A stretch of DNA of 64,000 nucleotides from Micrasema longulum (GCA_022494885.1 JAGVSM010003475.1:1-64000); one strand, 5' to 3'. Shown: positions 30,051 through 41,625, counted from the stretch's first letter. A program made the numbers and translations. Notes: generated from the letters alone by a model not told the origin.

Positions 30051-31430
30051 TACGTACATATCATATGAGGCATTATTAATAGTACTTTTCTTATTTAAGA
30101 GACATAATAACTATTTTAGAAAATACATTAAAAATATTTTTTTCCAAACTCTAGCCATCCGGATTGCCAAGTATTCAAATCGTTATTAGGAAATGAATAC
30201 TTAAGATGTTTTTCAATTGAATTAAATGGTGCAATTAAGTTTTCTCGGCATGTTTAAGTTAGTTTTTCATGTAATTGTAATTCGCCGTATTTTTCAAAAA
30301 AAAATAATATCTGTGACTCTTAATCCGGATAATTGGAGTTTTACTAATTTTTCCAAACCTACGCATTTTCACAAATTGCCTTGCGCCACAAGCTTGATAA
30401 TTTGTTATACATACGTGCTATGTAAGTTGTAGGGTTCCAGATTACAAGGCGCAGACTTTTTTAAGCAATATTTAAACCAAATAGGGGTAAGCAGAGATGG
30501 TAGCCTCCATTAAACTCTATCTAAACATGCACATAAATCACTCTTCGTTAAGCAATGTACAACATTTTCTAAAATATTCTAATAACGAAGGATTTTGGAT
30601 GGTTTAATATATTTGCACAAAATGTACCTTACTTTAATTTGCGTACCAATGCTGTTTTGGTGTATAAATTTTCTTTTTGCCTCTTCCGAAGATAAATAAC
30701 TCATCATTCAAGAAGCAAGCAGTGTTATCACTCCTGGCAAAGATGACACACTTGCCATGTCTGACTAGATCAAGCAGTTACCATACTTATTGTAATTTTA
30801 AATCGTTACCGAGATTGTTTTAGTTAAGTTCAACCGATGTACTTTATACATTTAATGCCAATTCACGAGGGCTTTCGTATGGCCGATATACTTAATGAAA
30901 TAAAAAAACGTAAAATAAAACTTATTTGGGATTCTTAGTAAATAGTCTGTAAATTGGGATATTTGGGTAAATAATGAGATGTTAAATATTTCTTAAACAT
31001 TCTAGTTAGTAAGTGAAAATTTATCGAGGAAGTTTATTGTAATTTAATACCGGAGTCAACACACAAATAGCTGATAAAAGAAGAGCCATAACAATCAATA
31101 TATGGATTTAAACATATCTCTATAATAACGGGCAGACGATCGAAAGTCGACAGCTTTAAATGGAGTTCACTTAACTAAGGATGATGGCGCGCACGCAATT
31201 CGGGAACTCTAGTATTTACTTAGTCAAAACAAAATACTGAATATTGATTATTGATTGATTTGGTGTTTAAAAATGCTGATTATTCAACTCTCGCAAAATC
31301 CTAGCGCCAGTAAATCTTAGCACCCTACCAAAACTCAAAACACTAAATTTCTGAGTTTTAAGAGTAAGTGCATGAGAAAAATATTAAACAAAAGGTGGTT
31401 TAATTTCATAACTAACATTGAAATCTGAGA
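30051..31430. other. AT-rich intergenic DNA, nothing recognised
   Basis: No protein-like frame, tRNA or paired ends found. Confidence 0.5.
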
Positions 31431-31439
31431 TCGGACGCA

Positions 31440-31630
31440 GCAGCCTCCTATAACGAGCGTTTTAAGAATGCTGCGGTGGACCCGACTTGAACACGTGATG
31501 TCCATGCCTCAAGAAACCCCAAAGAAAAGTTGCCTCTTCTTTACACCTGCAAGATCACCTGGTCGTTTAATGCGGTGCCTGCTATTCCTAGCCGCACTCC
31601 TAGCTATTACAACCCTGACATAAAATAGTA
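31440..31630. repeat. Possible LINE fragment
   Basis: A GC-balanced patch. CCTGCTATTCCTAGC is shared with the minus-strand LINE at 49200-49760. Weak. Confidence 0.3.
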
Positions 31631-31637
31631 AAACATA

Positions 31638-32232
31638 AGGTCAAAGCACCAATGAATGACCGTTTAAGGTTCAGCTTGTAGTGAAATCCACATTAAAGGG
31701 ATACATTTCATTATTTAAGCGTACAAAATAAAAGAAAACAATAAAAAACACATGAATTTTTTGAAGTACTTTTACTTTTTTATTGAAAAACGAGTATTAC
31801 AATTATAATTCGTATTACTCTAAAAAAATAGCAGAATCACCAGTGAATGACAACTACTCCCCCAGTAAAAATAAAACTCAGATTTAGTTCCATCATAACA
31901 TTATAAAACACCCTAACACATTAGAATATGGATATATTCAAAGAATTCCATAAGAAATAGCATCAAATACAACACTTACCACACCTTTCCTTAAAAAAAC
32001 ACTATCAATCTCAGAACAATAACGGGAAGACGCACTATTACCTTTTGACAACTCACAGTTCAAAACTGATAGATTTGTTTCTTACCAAAAGATGTGTCCG
32101 CCTACTGCTTTTGTCATAGTTTCAAGTGTTAAAAGTTTTTTGACTGGACACATGTAGCAATTCTTATTATATTGTGTTTTATTAACCAATGGTCATTTAC
32201 TGGGGGGTGGTCATTTACTGGTACTTTGACCT
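31638..32232. mobile_element. TA-flanked MITE with AGGTCAAAG ends
   Basis: The left end AGGTCAAAGCACCAATGAAT and the right end read inward AGGTCAAAGTACCAGTAAAT are inverted and flanked by TA. The motif CACCAGTGAATGAC is repeated inside. It is about 595 bp and non-coding; TA flanks suggest a Tc1/mariner-type origin. Confidence 0.6.
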
Positions 32233-32259
32233 TATACTCGTATATATTTTTGACAGGTT

Positions 32260-32470
32260 ATGTTTTTCTTATTTTAAATTGTTTATTTACTTATTCTTTT
32301 TTAATTGTTATGCATTTCGTTTCAATTTTATAATATTTTGTACACTTGCCAAACACAAGAGCCGAACTCTTTTTTGGCAAGTTCAACCAAGTTCAAGTGT
32401 TTTTTTAAATATTTATTTACGCATTCTTTTCGTGCTAAATAAAGGCTTACTAATTAAAAAATATATACAA
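32260..32470 (+). repeat. Probable LINE 3' UTR with hairpin
   Basis: A perfect 10-bp stem (ACTTGCCAAA 32344-32353 with TTTGGCAAGT 32373-32382, inner AGAG/CTCT) lies about 60 bases before AATAAAGGCTTACTAATTAA. No coding part. Confidence 0.4.
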
Positions 32471-32479
32471 AACGTATAA

Positions 32480-33004
32480 ATAAAAATATCGTTTCTGGCT
32501 GGGAATTCGCAAGACGCAAAATGTATATTGTTTTTGAATACAAAATATTAAGTGCATAATTTAATGAAAATAAAATAAGTTTTTCGATTGTTATAACTTA
32601 AAAAAATAAAATATTATGAAAACATACGAGTATAATACATGAACAAGATATTATACTCCCAGGAGTTATAAAAAAAAACTCATTTGGGACGGTACATACA
32701 AAGAAAACATTTTGGTGACAATACATAATATCAGTTAATACAGTCAAAATAGCAAGAAAACATATATTAGAAACATAAAACACAGTATTATACACTATTT
32801 AAATGCAAAAAATAAGCAATATTTTTTAATTGCAACAATTTTCTACTTTACTAATATTTATTTTTTGACAATAACTGTTTATAGTAGTTTAAAAGCTGTT
32901 TAACGAACTGTTTTAACGTGTTTATAGTAGCTTTTAAAACAATGGCAGATTTTATTTTATTCGATCCTCGTGACCAATGAATATATTTATGTTTTTCCCT
33001 TCTT
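32480..33004. other. AT-rich DNA, nothing recognised
   Basis: No gene or paired repeat seen. Confidence 0.5.
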
Positions 33005-33345
33005 AAAAATGAGGAAGTTCAGTACATTTTTATGTTTTTTTATTTATTAATAGAATATTTAACTAAGCTAGATTTTATTTAAAAATTTTATGTATCGTAT
33101 TATCAGCGCCATAATTTTGGAAAGTTTTGTAATTACGAAATAACTCCGCGTGTGACGTCAGCTCTGCCCATTGGTCCTTTGACGGCAAGCAAGCGGGAAA
33201 TCTTCCATTACTGTCTTATCGTTGGTTAATTCATATGAACCAGTGACGTCGTTCGGAATTGTCCGTTTTCAGTAAACTTTGCCGTACAATTTAATGCTTA
33301 AATTTTTACCGCGTGCAAGAAAACATTTGAGGTTATTAGAAGCGA
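33005..33345 (+). mobile_element. CAATG-ended MITE, truncated copy
   Basis: Begins AATGAGGAAGTTCAGT and shares TATTATCAGCGCCATAATTT, AACTCCGCGTGTGACGTCAG and CCAGTGACGTCGTTCG with the copy at 7150. The right inverted end is lost. Confidence 0.65.
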
Positions 33346-33699
33346 ACTTAGAAACTTCCATTGAAGGAGTTACTAAAATATTTGCGAAAATGTCCAAATT
33401 TTTTATAATCCAGAGGAAATTATAAAAAATTAAGCCACTGCGGAAAGAAACATTGAATTTCTGAAGATCTTAGGTGTAAAAATAAAAAAAATTATTGAAG
33501 AAATGGACCCAGACCCGTGAAAAGTAACTATTTTATAAAATATGTATGCATAAGCAAAGCAATAAATAACCAAAGTAAGAGGAAAATTTTATTTATTTAC
33601 CTAAGTGTGTATGTAGTAAATAAAGTAATTATTATTTTTTTAATAAACTATGATTATTATTATATATGTTTGCAAAGAACTTTGAAAAATAGTTGTGCG

Positions 33700-34430
33700 A
33701 TTTATTTTTTTTTATTTTATTTTTTTAACTTTTTTTTTTTTATTTTTTTATTTTATTTTTTATTTTATTTTATTTTATTTTATTTTATTAGGAAATTCAA
33801 CAAAGATACATACTAGAAAACATACAGTTTAAAAGCATTCGTAGATACAATTTAACATGCATATATATCTTCAATTATAGAATTACAAAAAATAGATTTA
33901 TACGTTAAGTTGTAATACATATTTTTTAATATTTTTGTTTATACAGGATACAATGCAATAAAAAATAAGTTGTACGTGTGTACTTATTGAATAAGATTTA
34001 TTTCTAAGAGATTATTCGCAAAAGCTGAGAGAGTATCATGAAAAATGACAATTTTATAGTTTCGGCAGTATATATTATATTCCCGACACATGCGGGCCAT
34101 AGGTGTGCGGTATGTAGCATTATTTGAAAACAAAGGCAGTTTAAATATTTCCCGATGTCTGAGTTTATTTGTCAATCCTGCATTTATTTGTATTTTATTT
34201 AGAAGTTTAGTATCTACTTTGTAGTTTAATATTTTATACAGAAATTTTATATCGAAAACAACGCGGCGTTTTATCAGAGAATTAAAATGAAAAAGAGTTA
34301 AAAATTGCTCGTAATTTGAATTTGAACGTGGGTTAGAAATTTGGAACTTAAACAAAAGGTACTTTAAGAACTTTTTTTGAACAGATTCTATTGAATTTAT
34401 ATGGTTGTGATATTGATATTTCTATTAACT
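33700..34430 (-). pseudogene. LINE 3' end with RT C-terminus
   Basis: Minus-strand frame 34355-33984 reads RRVVFDIKFLYKILNYKVD and CREYNIYCRNYKIVIFHDTL, as in Jockey-like C-termini. It ends in a long T-rich tract with (TTTTA)n at 33700-33790, the element's tail seen from the plus strand. Confidence 0.75.
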
Positions 34431-34439
34431 AATTAAAAC

Positions 34440-34650
34440 AGGGATGGAGAATACCTAAGAAAAGGGAATATGGAAGAATGGGTATTTACAGGGCTTATGA
34501 CCTGTCATTGGCTGGTTTGAATGGCCACTTTACACACTGTGTAACATTCACCATTTTGTCTATGTTTTAACATCCATATTTCTTAATTTCTTGCATTTTT
34601 TGATTTTATTAAAGTTAAAGAGCTGAAATCTTTATTTGGACAAACTCAAA
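34440..34650 (+). repeat. ~385-bp repeat, partial copy
   Basis: AGGGATGGAGAATACCTAAG, GGGCTTATGACCTGTCATTG, CTTTACACACTGTGTAACAT and GAAATCTTTATTTGGAC in the family order. Confidence 0.7.
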
Positions 34651-35690
34651 TATTGTGAGATTTCTAATTATGCTTCACTACTAATTAGTATAATTGAAAT
34701 TTGTTTTTGCAAGAGTTATAGATGGTTTTGAATTACGCTATTATTTAGGTAGGTAGGTTTTTATTTATAGTTTGTTTAGGCATCAATAACTAATTTTCCG
34801 TTTTTGTTGGAGGTTTTTAAGTGTGCTTCTTATAACAGCATTTATTGTTTCCACCTTCCCGTAGGACTGAAGTTCCTCATTGCATTTTTCTGACGTCATC
34901 TGTAGTGTACTAAAAAAAATATATTTAAGTTGTCTCGTAACATTTGACCTCCTGGCGCAAAAGTCAATCACCTCAGGGAGACATCTGCTAACTGGGCTTA
35001 TCGGACGGTATTACCTGATAAGCTTATCAAGTCGTCGACCCGCTCTCTCTTGCTGAAGGATACAGAAAGGTGTGACATGAAATCTGACCTCAGTAGTGAT
35101 AACCCGGGCTAACAAAATTCACGTAACTTAAATCAGTCGAAACGTTTGAATTTTTTTTAAATAAAGAAGCAAAGTGCCACACAAAATGGATATTGAAAAC
35201 TATTTTCTTGAAAGCAATAACAAAGTGAACATTTAATCGTATTGCGAAATTGACTGTACGAAAAACAAACAAATTGAACACGTGCCTCATAGACCCCGAG
35301 TCGTCATATTTAACAAATGAGGTCAGCAATCATAAACGCAAGTCTGCAATAGCGTTCACACGGGTTATATTGTCCTGTCCTAACATCGGAACTATTGTCT
35401 TCGTCTGAACGCAAACGAACAGAAAACTTGGACAATAGCTACTTGCTTCGCTCATGCGTGTGGCTCTCGCGCATTTTCGCTATTTTTTTTTGCGCAAACA
35501 TAGTACGTTTAAATCAATGGCAATTTCTTCTAACCAACCAATAAAATAAAAGGTATAATTAATATAATTTTAGTTACAAAAAGTACGCGGAAAAAAATAT
35601 GGATACAAAAATAGAATTAGCAATTTTTGGACATAAATGAATCAATATCGATAGGGACAGGGGATTAAAGGATAGGAAAAGAGGAGAGAT
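34651..35690. other. Unassigned intergenic DNA
   Basis: Includes a piece at 34855-34890 (TTCCCGTAGGACTGAAGTTC, CTCATTG) that matches the right end of the CAATG-ended MITE, and a GC-balanced patch at 34960-35110. No gene seen. Confidence 0.4.
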
Positions 35691-35694
35691 TAAG

Positions 35695-36450
35695 AGGAAA
35701 CGCCGTTTTACTTTTTTTCACATAAACGTATTTCAGTATTTTCTTCCTGGATAGGGCAATAGAACAGGGATTTTTTTTTGAGAAAATTAAGCCGTTTTTT
35801 TTATTTGTTAATAGACTACTGAATTAAGCTAACTTAAAAAAAATAAAATATGTATCGTATTATCAGCGCTGTGATTTTTCAAAATTTTGTATTTCCGAAA
35901 TCACTCCACGTGTGACCTCCCGAGTTCTCTTCCGCTTATTCTCGGTGAGTTCTGCTGATTGGTCCGCTGTCGATAAGTAAACCAGAAATCTTTCTCCGCT
36001 TTCTTTTCATTGGTTGATTCATATAAACTAGTGATGTCGTTCAAAGTAGTCCGGTTTTATTAAAATATTTTATTTATTTCGTACATTTTCAAGAAGCTTT
36101 CTCGCACAATTCTCTAATTTTTCCAGCGCGTAAGAAAAAATAAATGATATCTGATTTCCCGTAGGGCTGAACTCCCTTATTGGCTAGTTTTTATTGTTTT
36201 GCTTTTTCGGTAAATTGTTTACTATGAAAAATAAAAAGACCTAAAATCCCCAAAAGGAGCCCAGTTTTATCTGCCGTCTTCGGACATACGGAAGTCAAAT
36301 ATAAAAAATAATTTTGAAAATAGGAAAAGGTACCGATACAAGATTTGATTCCCTTTCTAAAAAAACAATATCGGTTCAGTTTTGGGGTGCGGAAAACGGG
36401 ACAACGAGACCTTGATTTTGTAGATTTTAGCTGGGCATAATCTTACACTG
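35695..36450 (+). repeat. Repeat family C, split by a MITE
   Basis: Outer parts (35700-35775 and 36205-36440) match 57320-57700, which is uninterrupted. Shared phrases: CAGTATTTTCTTCCTGGA, AGGAGCCCAGTTTTATCTGC and GGAAAACGGGACAACGAGAC. The middle is a CAATG-ended MITE. Confidence 0.6.
35775..36195 (+). mobile_element. CAATG-ended MITE nested in repeat C
   Basis: Carries TATTATCAGCGCTGTGATTT, TCACTCCACGTGTGACCTCC, AACTAGTGATGTCGTTCAAA and the right end TTTCCCGTAGGGCTGAACTC. Confidence 0.65.
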
Positions 36451-36612
36451 AAACAATACCTGCTATATGCTCAATTTTTTTGCCAAAAACTGTTAAAATT
36501 TTGCGAAAATATTTAAGTACATACTTACCTAAGTTTATGTAATATTTTGTTTATTAATATTTATCTATAAAGCATAATTTAATTTGATACTTAAAGAAAA
36601 AAATCTGTTTAC

Positions 36613-36872
36613 TAGATATCGGCCTCGTGGTCAGCGCATTTGCCTACCAAGCAAGAGGTCTTGGGTTCGATTCCTGAAATGTCTGATTCGAAATATTTAC
36701 GAAAAAAAGTGTTTTCACACCAGAATATTTCATAGTCCCTGGACTGGTACCCGAAGCGTAAGACTGGTTATCTTATCTTCATGTAACAAAGAAATGATCA
36801 AGAAACGCTGCAAATGGTGTACCAATGTAGTGCCCTATGCACCATTAGGTGCGGAAAGGGAATAATAATGAT
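36613..36872 (+). mobile_element. tRNA-derived SINE, best preserved copy
   Basis: Head GGCCTCGTGGTCAGCGCATT with a Gly-like anticodon arm, B box GGTCTTGGGTTCGATTCCTG, body CTGGACTGGTACCCGAAGCG, tail CACCATTAGGTGCGGAAAGG and AATAATAATGATG. About 260 bp; serves as the reference for the other copies. Confidence 0.85.
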
Positions 36873-37130
36873 GTTTATTTGATACATATTTATTAGACCT
36901 ACATAAAATATTATATCATGAAACGCTTGAAATTTGATTTTGTACTTGTCACGTAAAAGCCACCCGGGCGTATATTATAAATACAATTAAAATGTCGCTT
37001 GTCAAATCTAATGAATTCAATTCCTATACTGGTAAATAAAAATATATAATATAACAAACAATTTTTAAAATAATTCAAGTGAAAGTGGTTTTTTCAATGC
37101 TACAATTGGTGTTATGTCAATAAAAACAGA

Positions 37131-37388
37131 ATGAAAGAGGACTCCTTTGAAAGTGCAATGAAATCCGAAGTGAACAGTGATGAAGACGAAGATGCTGAAT
37201 ACATCTGCGTGAAGAAGTGTCTTGAACGGTATGCCAGTCACATCAGCACCAGTCTCCAGTACCCTGGGCCCCTTGATCTGGTGACCCTGCTTGGCTGCAG
37301 ACCAGAGGATAGAGGAGCAGGATCCTCTGGGGGAAGGCTGACTAGCATCATCGACCAGCTGAAAGGCAACTCGAAGACGAAAGGTTAG
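37131..37388 (+). CDS. Unrecognised acidic open frame, possible exon or small gene
   Basis: 85 codons, about half G+C in DNA that is otherwise far more AT-rich, with non-repetitive protein-like composition. Residues 13-22 are acidic (EVNSDEDEDA); then YICVKKCLERYASHIST and LQYPGPLDLVTLLGC, then a Gly/Ser-rich tail and RLTSIIDQLKG. The frame is also open upstream to a TGA near 37081. Two readings fit: a small single-exon gene (TAG at 37386-37388, AATAAA at 37460-37465), or an exon spliced at AAAG|GTTAGT (37383/37384) to sequence outside the window. I do not recognise the family. The overlapping minus-strand frame is longer but less protein-like. Confidence 0.45.
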   Translation: MKEDSFESAMKSEVNSDEDEDAEYICVKKCLERYASHISTSLQYPGPLDLVTLLGCRPEDRGAGSSGGRLTSIIDQLKGNSKTKG

Positions 37389-37628
37389 TGGACTTAGCAT
37401 ATTAACGTTGGCAGACATTTCAACCGAGATGAAGCAACTCTTTGAGAAGAGAATATTTAAATAAAATATTTGTTTGCAATTTGGCTTTTGTGATTTTTCC
37501 AACATATAAATAAATAAATAAAATAAAATAAATATTAAAGTCTAGGCATTAAAAAACAATCATGGATTGGAATAAATTAATAATTAAGATACCTGTCGAA
37601 AATTTTCGACATATTATGCAGAACTTTT

Positions 37629-38205
37629 ATACCAGGTGTATGCATAAGATTTTGCAGGTTTTGTGGTAAAGAAAACACGCGATTTTCAAGGGAAAATTAT
37701 TTTTGTTGATTTAAAGTATTGCCCATCTTTTGGGTAAAATTTCATAATTAGTATTCATATACTCCACCAAAAAAACTGTCTTTTGCGGTAAACCATTCGT
37801 CGAGCCATTTTCCAACTTCCTCGAAATTGCTGAAGTGCTGCTCTGCAAGCGCGTGCCTCATTGATGCGAAGAGATGATAGTCAGATAGCGCCAGGTCTGG
37901 GCAGTACGGCTGGTGCAGAAGGATGTCCCATCCGAGCGATTTCAAGGTGTCTTTCACTGGTTTTGCTGTGAGACGGCGCATTATCGTGTGACAAAATCAC
38001 TTTGCCATGTCTTCTGGCCCATTCCGGTCGTCTTTCGATCAATCCGTGATTTAAATTAATCATTTGTTGGCGATAGCATTGAGGACTAACGGTTTTGCTG
38101 GGCTTCAAGAGTTTATAATACACAATACCGCTCCAGTTCCACCAGACACAAAGCAAAGTCTTCTTGCCTTTTGTAATTTGTAATAAAGTAATTTGGCCTT
38201 GGGTT
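37629..38205 (-). pseudogene. mariner transposase 3' part, frameshifted
   Basis: Minus strand: GKKTLLCVWWNWSGIVYYKL, RYRQQMINLNHGLIERRPEW, ARRHGKVILSHDNAPSH (second catalytic Asp), then after a frameshift AKPVKDTLKSLGWDILLHQP, PDLALSDYHLF (third Asp region) and LAEQHFSNFEEVGKWLDEWF. The 3' end is probably near 37629 (ACCAGGTGTATGCATAAG, inverted-end-like). The 5' half is missing, replaced by foldback DNA at about 38206. Confidence 0.85.
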
Positions 38206-38413
38206 GAAAGTTTTTTTTTCTTCAAACGTCTAAACTTTAGATCATTCCATCTTTTGCTTGTAACACGATGTTCAATTACCGCGTGCAAAGGAATTATTTA
38301 CCACAGTCTTTTCAGAGTTATCATTATGTTTAAAATGAAATCAGTTTGATTGTTAACGAAAAAAATATTGAACAACCTGGAGGACACAGAATATCTTCTC
38401 TGGCCTGGAAGGG
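38206..38413. mobile_element. Fragment of the TTAA foldback family
   Basis: GTCTAAACTTTAGATCATTC, GTAACACGATGTTCAATTAC and ATTATTTACCACAGTCTTTT match the left arm of the element at 42095-43627. It ends CTGGCCTGGAAGGG|TTAA. Confidence 0.6.
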
Positions 38414-38499
38414 TTAATAATTACTTTATTTGAAAACATGGCATATTTTATTTACTAACTTTTTGTACAAAATGTTAATTGTAAATTGACGGGGCGTAC

Positions 38500-39055
38500 T
38501 ACCAAATGGCAATTTAGACTTATTTAAAAACAGAATTTAATTGGTTGGTATTTTATCAAAAATTAAGACCATCAATAACATAAGAAACGTTATTTCACTA
38601 ACTATAATTTGAGCATACGTCTTACTTTTTTTTGTAACTCACTGTTAGTATTGTTATAGTAATTTTTCAAACAAAGCAAATATAAAAGTGGTTTTTTTAA
38701 ATCACTTCCCTCGTCCGATAATAGTATTTTGCTTGCCTTTACTTGGCTAATACGTTTTAAAAGGTCGGGGTCTATTCTAAATTCAAACCAAGCGGCGTTA
38801 ATATTTTGCAATGTAAATAATATTATAGCAACAGGTTAAGTTCATATTATGTACGCTGATACTATCACGATGGTACACACTTTACATGAGTAATATTCCA
38901 GTTATCGCTTCTGTAAACATTGCTATGTATAAGGGATGGTTTTGTAACCAAAGCTGTTTCAAGATTCGCGATTTTAATTTAAGATTTGTAATCTAAATAG
39001 CACATCGCGGGTGGAAATTTAAAATAACACAGAGACAAAGTGAAAACTGTTCCAT
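38500..39055. other. Intergenic DNA with a decayed LINE trace
   Basis: A minus-strand frame 38811-38602 has a LINE-like feel (DPDLLKRISQVKASK) but no diagnostic motif; otherwise AT-rich. Confidence 0.35.
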
Positions 39056-39059
39056 ATAA

Positions 39060-39620
39060 ATAAAACAATATTTTTTATAAACGTTTGTCGCAAAAGGCAA
39101 AATTAGCAGTTCACAATAGAGTCCTGTTCTCGGTCCTGATGTATGAGAGCGAAGTATAGACTTGGAAAAGCAGGGATGAAAGTAGGCTAAATGCTGTCCA
39201 AATGCTGCCAAAATCTCCCAGGCGAATGTGTGGTAAAACTATGCACGAGAAATGCACAAATGTTAAGATCCGTACATTTTGTAAGGCTGAGAAAAGCATT
39301 ATCGACAAAATCAAGAAAGGAGCCGTGCGCTGGTTTGGACACAGAGCGAATGTACAGCGAAAAAACGGCTAAGAATATTAATTTACAATGCGTATGTTGA
39401 TGGATGCAGAAATAGAGGAAGACCGAGAAAGACATGGCATGACCAAATCCAACAAATACTTGAAGATGGACATGTTGAAAGTCGGAATAATCGGCGCGCG
39501 TGCATGGGAAGATGTATGAATGTAGAGGTAGCAAGATCTGTATGCAAAGATAGAGTGATGTGGCGTTCTATCCTCTCTGTCTACCTTTACTGGGAAACGG
39601 CGTGATGGTTTGTTGTTGTT
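39060..39620 (+). pseudogene. LINE endonuclease-RT C-terminal remnant
   Basis: Reads, over frameshifts, SIIDKIKKGAVRWFGHRA, RGRPRKTWHDQIQQILEDG, NRRACMGRCMNVEVARSVCK and RVMWRSILSVYLYWETA plus stop, then TGGTTTGTTGTTG. It is the best copy of the family also seen at 15715, 16430, 26690 and 54300. Confidence 0.8.
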
Positions 39621-40560
39621 GTTATAAATCACATTTCTTGTTGTCAGTAAATTAATCGATTTTAAAAAAAGTATTTATCTCAGAGTAATAATTCGCTAGA
39701 GAACCCCTTAAGCTCTATTGCATAGAACAAACGTGTTCTAATTTTTTGATTTGGTTGTTTGTTTAACAACAAACGTGTGACGAACGGTTTCGGTTTACGC
39801 TTGCGATTCTCGACGTGAGTACCTCACAAAAGTGGCCAGTTTCTTGATTGATAGTCATAGAATGGTTTTGGTCTGTATGGGCAACTCATTTAGCCAGTTG
39901 CGTAGTATTTCTTTAAGGTATTAGTCAGTATATTTATGTGCAAACCAACCAATAAAGAGTAAAATATTTTTAAAAGTAGTGATACGAAAATATACCCCGA
40001 GTTACCGATTTTGTTTATTTATACTAGGGCTGCATTCTAGAAAATTGCGTATATTGCAAAAAATGGTAGGATACCCCTTTTCGGTATATAAAAATGTTTC
40101 GAAATAACATTAGTCTTTTACAGACGCAAATCAGATTCTTTCCTTAAATTCCTTTAAGCTCTACTTATGTATTTCTTTTTACTGGATTATCAGGGAATGC
40201 TAAAACAATATTAACAAACATTATTTTTTTGAAATACTGTATTTCTACCAGTGCATCCTTGTTAAAAAGAAGAGCTTTGGTGGCTTGTGCCGCTAGGTAT
40301 AATTTAAAATTTAAATGAAATAATACTTGAATAGGAACTATTTTAAGCTTTGTTAATCACTTATAAACAAATATTTCCCAATGAAAAGTTACACCATCAT
40401 TTTTACAATGTTTTTCCAAAAGGTTTTTACACGCTTTCACGACACAAGCCCGTATTTTGATTTCGATCCTAAACGCTGAGCTCACGTCACACCCGGCTGA
40501 CAGTTAAAGAACGACTAATTACGCGTTGGTCATCACTGAGCTTTTGGGCTTTAGTTAATA
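39621..40560. other. AT-rich DNA, nothing recognised
   Basis: No paired ends or protein-like frame found. Confidence 0.5.
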
Positions 40561-40564
40561 GGAT

Positions 40565-40780
40565 AATACTTTTTTTTACAATTTTTAAGTAATAAAGGTC
40601 TATAAAAAGGTCCAGTTAAAAATATATAATAATAATAATACGTCACGATTCATGTGTATTTGTTTGTGGCCGTTGAAATTTGTGTATATCACGAATCTTG
40701 ACGTCACAAAAACCAAGGCCAAACACGTCGCGTTTTTCTACGAACGTATTTTTATTAAATTTCTTTTTTTACATTTATGT
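40565..40780 (-). repeat. Dispersed repeat with CATGAATC-TGACGT motif, inverted copy
   Basis: Read on the minus strand it gives AACGCGACGTGTTTGGC, CGTCAAGATTCGTGATA and CATGAATCGTGACGTATT, matching 47165-47430. An (AAT)n run lies at 40629-40641. Confidence 0.5.
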
Positions 40781-40869
40781 ATGAAAATATTTCTCCACGA
40801 TATTTATATTTATTTAGAAAGTACAATTATTTATTCTAAATCCATTTAATATATTTTTATTGATACCTA

Positions 40870-41625
40870 TCTGTAGTATGTGATATTTCCCAACTATGGA
40901 AAGCATTCTTCAAAATAACTACAGTATGAAGATAAATAAAGACAAAACAAAGCTACTGACTGTAGGCCGAATGCAACACCAGATGAGAGTAGTGATGTCG
41001 GGAATACCACTAAAGAACACCAAGGAGTTTGTCTACCTCGGGAGCAAAATAACGTGGGACGGTCGGTCTAAGAGCAAGATCGACAGCCGTATACATCAAG
41101 CTAGACTTGCATTTAATAAAAGGTCAAAAATAATACCATCAGATAATATAGACCTAAAACTAAGAATACTCCTAATCAAGACCTATGTATGGAGTATCTT
41201 GATGTATGGCTGCGAGACATGGTGCCTATCCGAAAGAGATAAACGGAGACTAGAGGCTTTTGAGATGTGGTCCTATAGAAGACTACTAGGAATTTCCTGG
41301 AGAGACCACAATACAAATGAAGAGGTTCTCCAAAGAATCGAAGGTGGAAGACACCTGCTCAGGACCTTGTCCGAAAGGCGAGCGAGATAGATCAGCCATG
41401 TATTACGTCAAGAAGGCCTCCTACATGTCATAATGGAGGGGATAACCAAGGGGACAAATTCTAGGGGACGCCCACGCCGAGAGTACCTGGAGGACCTATT
41501 AGAGGACGTGCGCTGCTCATCATATGTTGACTTTTAAAGAGCCGCACAAGACAGGGAGGAATGGAGGAGAAGAATGAAAGTAATTGCTGCCAGCCAATCC
41601 CCGGATTGAGACCAGAGAAGAAGAA
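40870..41625 (+). pseudogene. LINE endonuclease-RT, C-terminal third
   Basis: Frame 40896-41390 reads LLTVGRMQHQMRVVMSGIP, VYLGSKITWDGRSKSKIDSR, YGCETWCLSERDKRRLEAF and RRLLGISWRDHNTNEEVLQR. A TAG then interrupts ISHVLRQEGLLHVIMEGITK and RGRPRREYLEDLLEDV. This is the usual order after the catalytic core of insect endonuclease-reverse transcriptases. Few breaks, so relatively young. Confidence 0.85.

Noticed and set aside
33517..33816. Phe/Tyr-rich plus-strand frame
   Set aside because: It is a translation of the T-rich tail of the minus-strand LINE.
37065..37505. 146-codon minus-strand frame
   Set aside because: It overlaps the plus-strand frame at 37131-37388, has an unordered hydrophobic composition at both ends and extends into AT-rich flanks. 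The plus frame is the better coding candidate.
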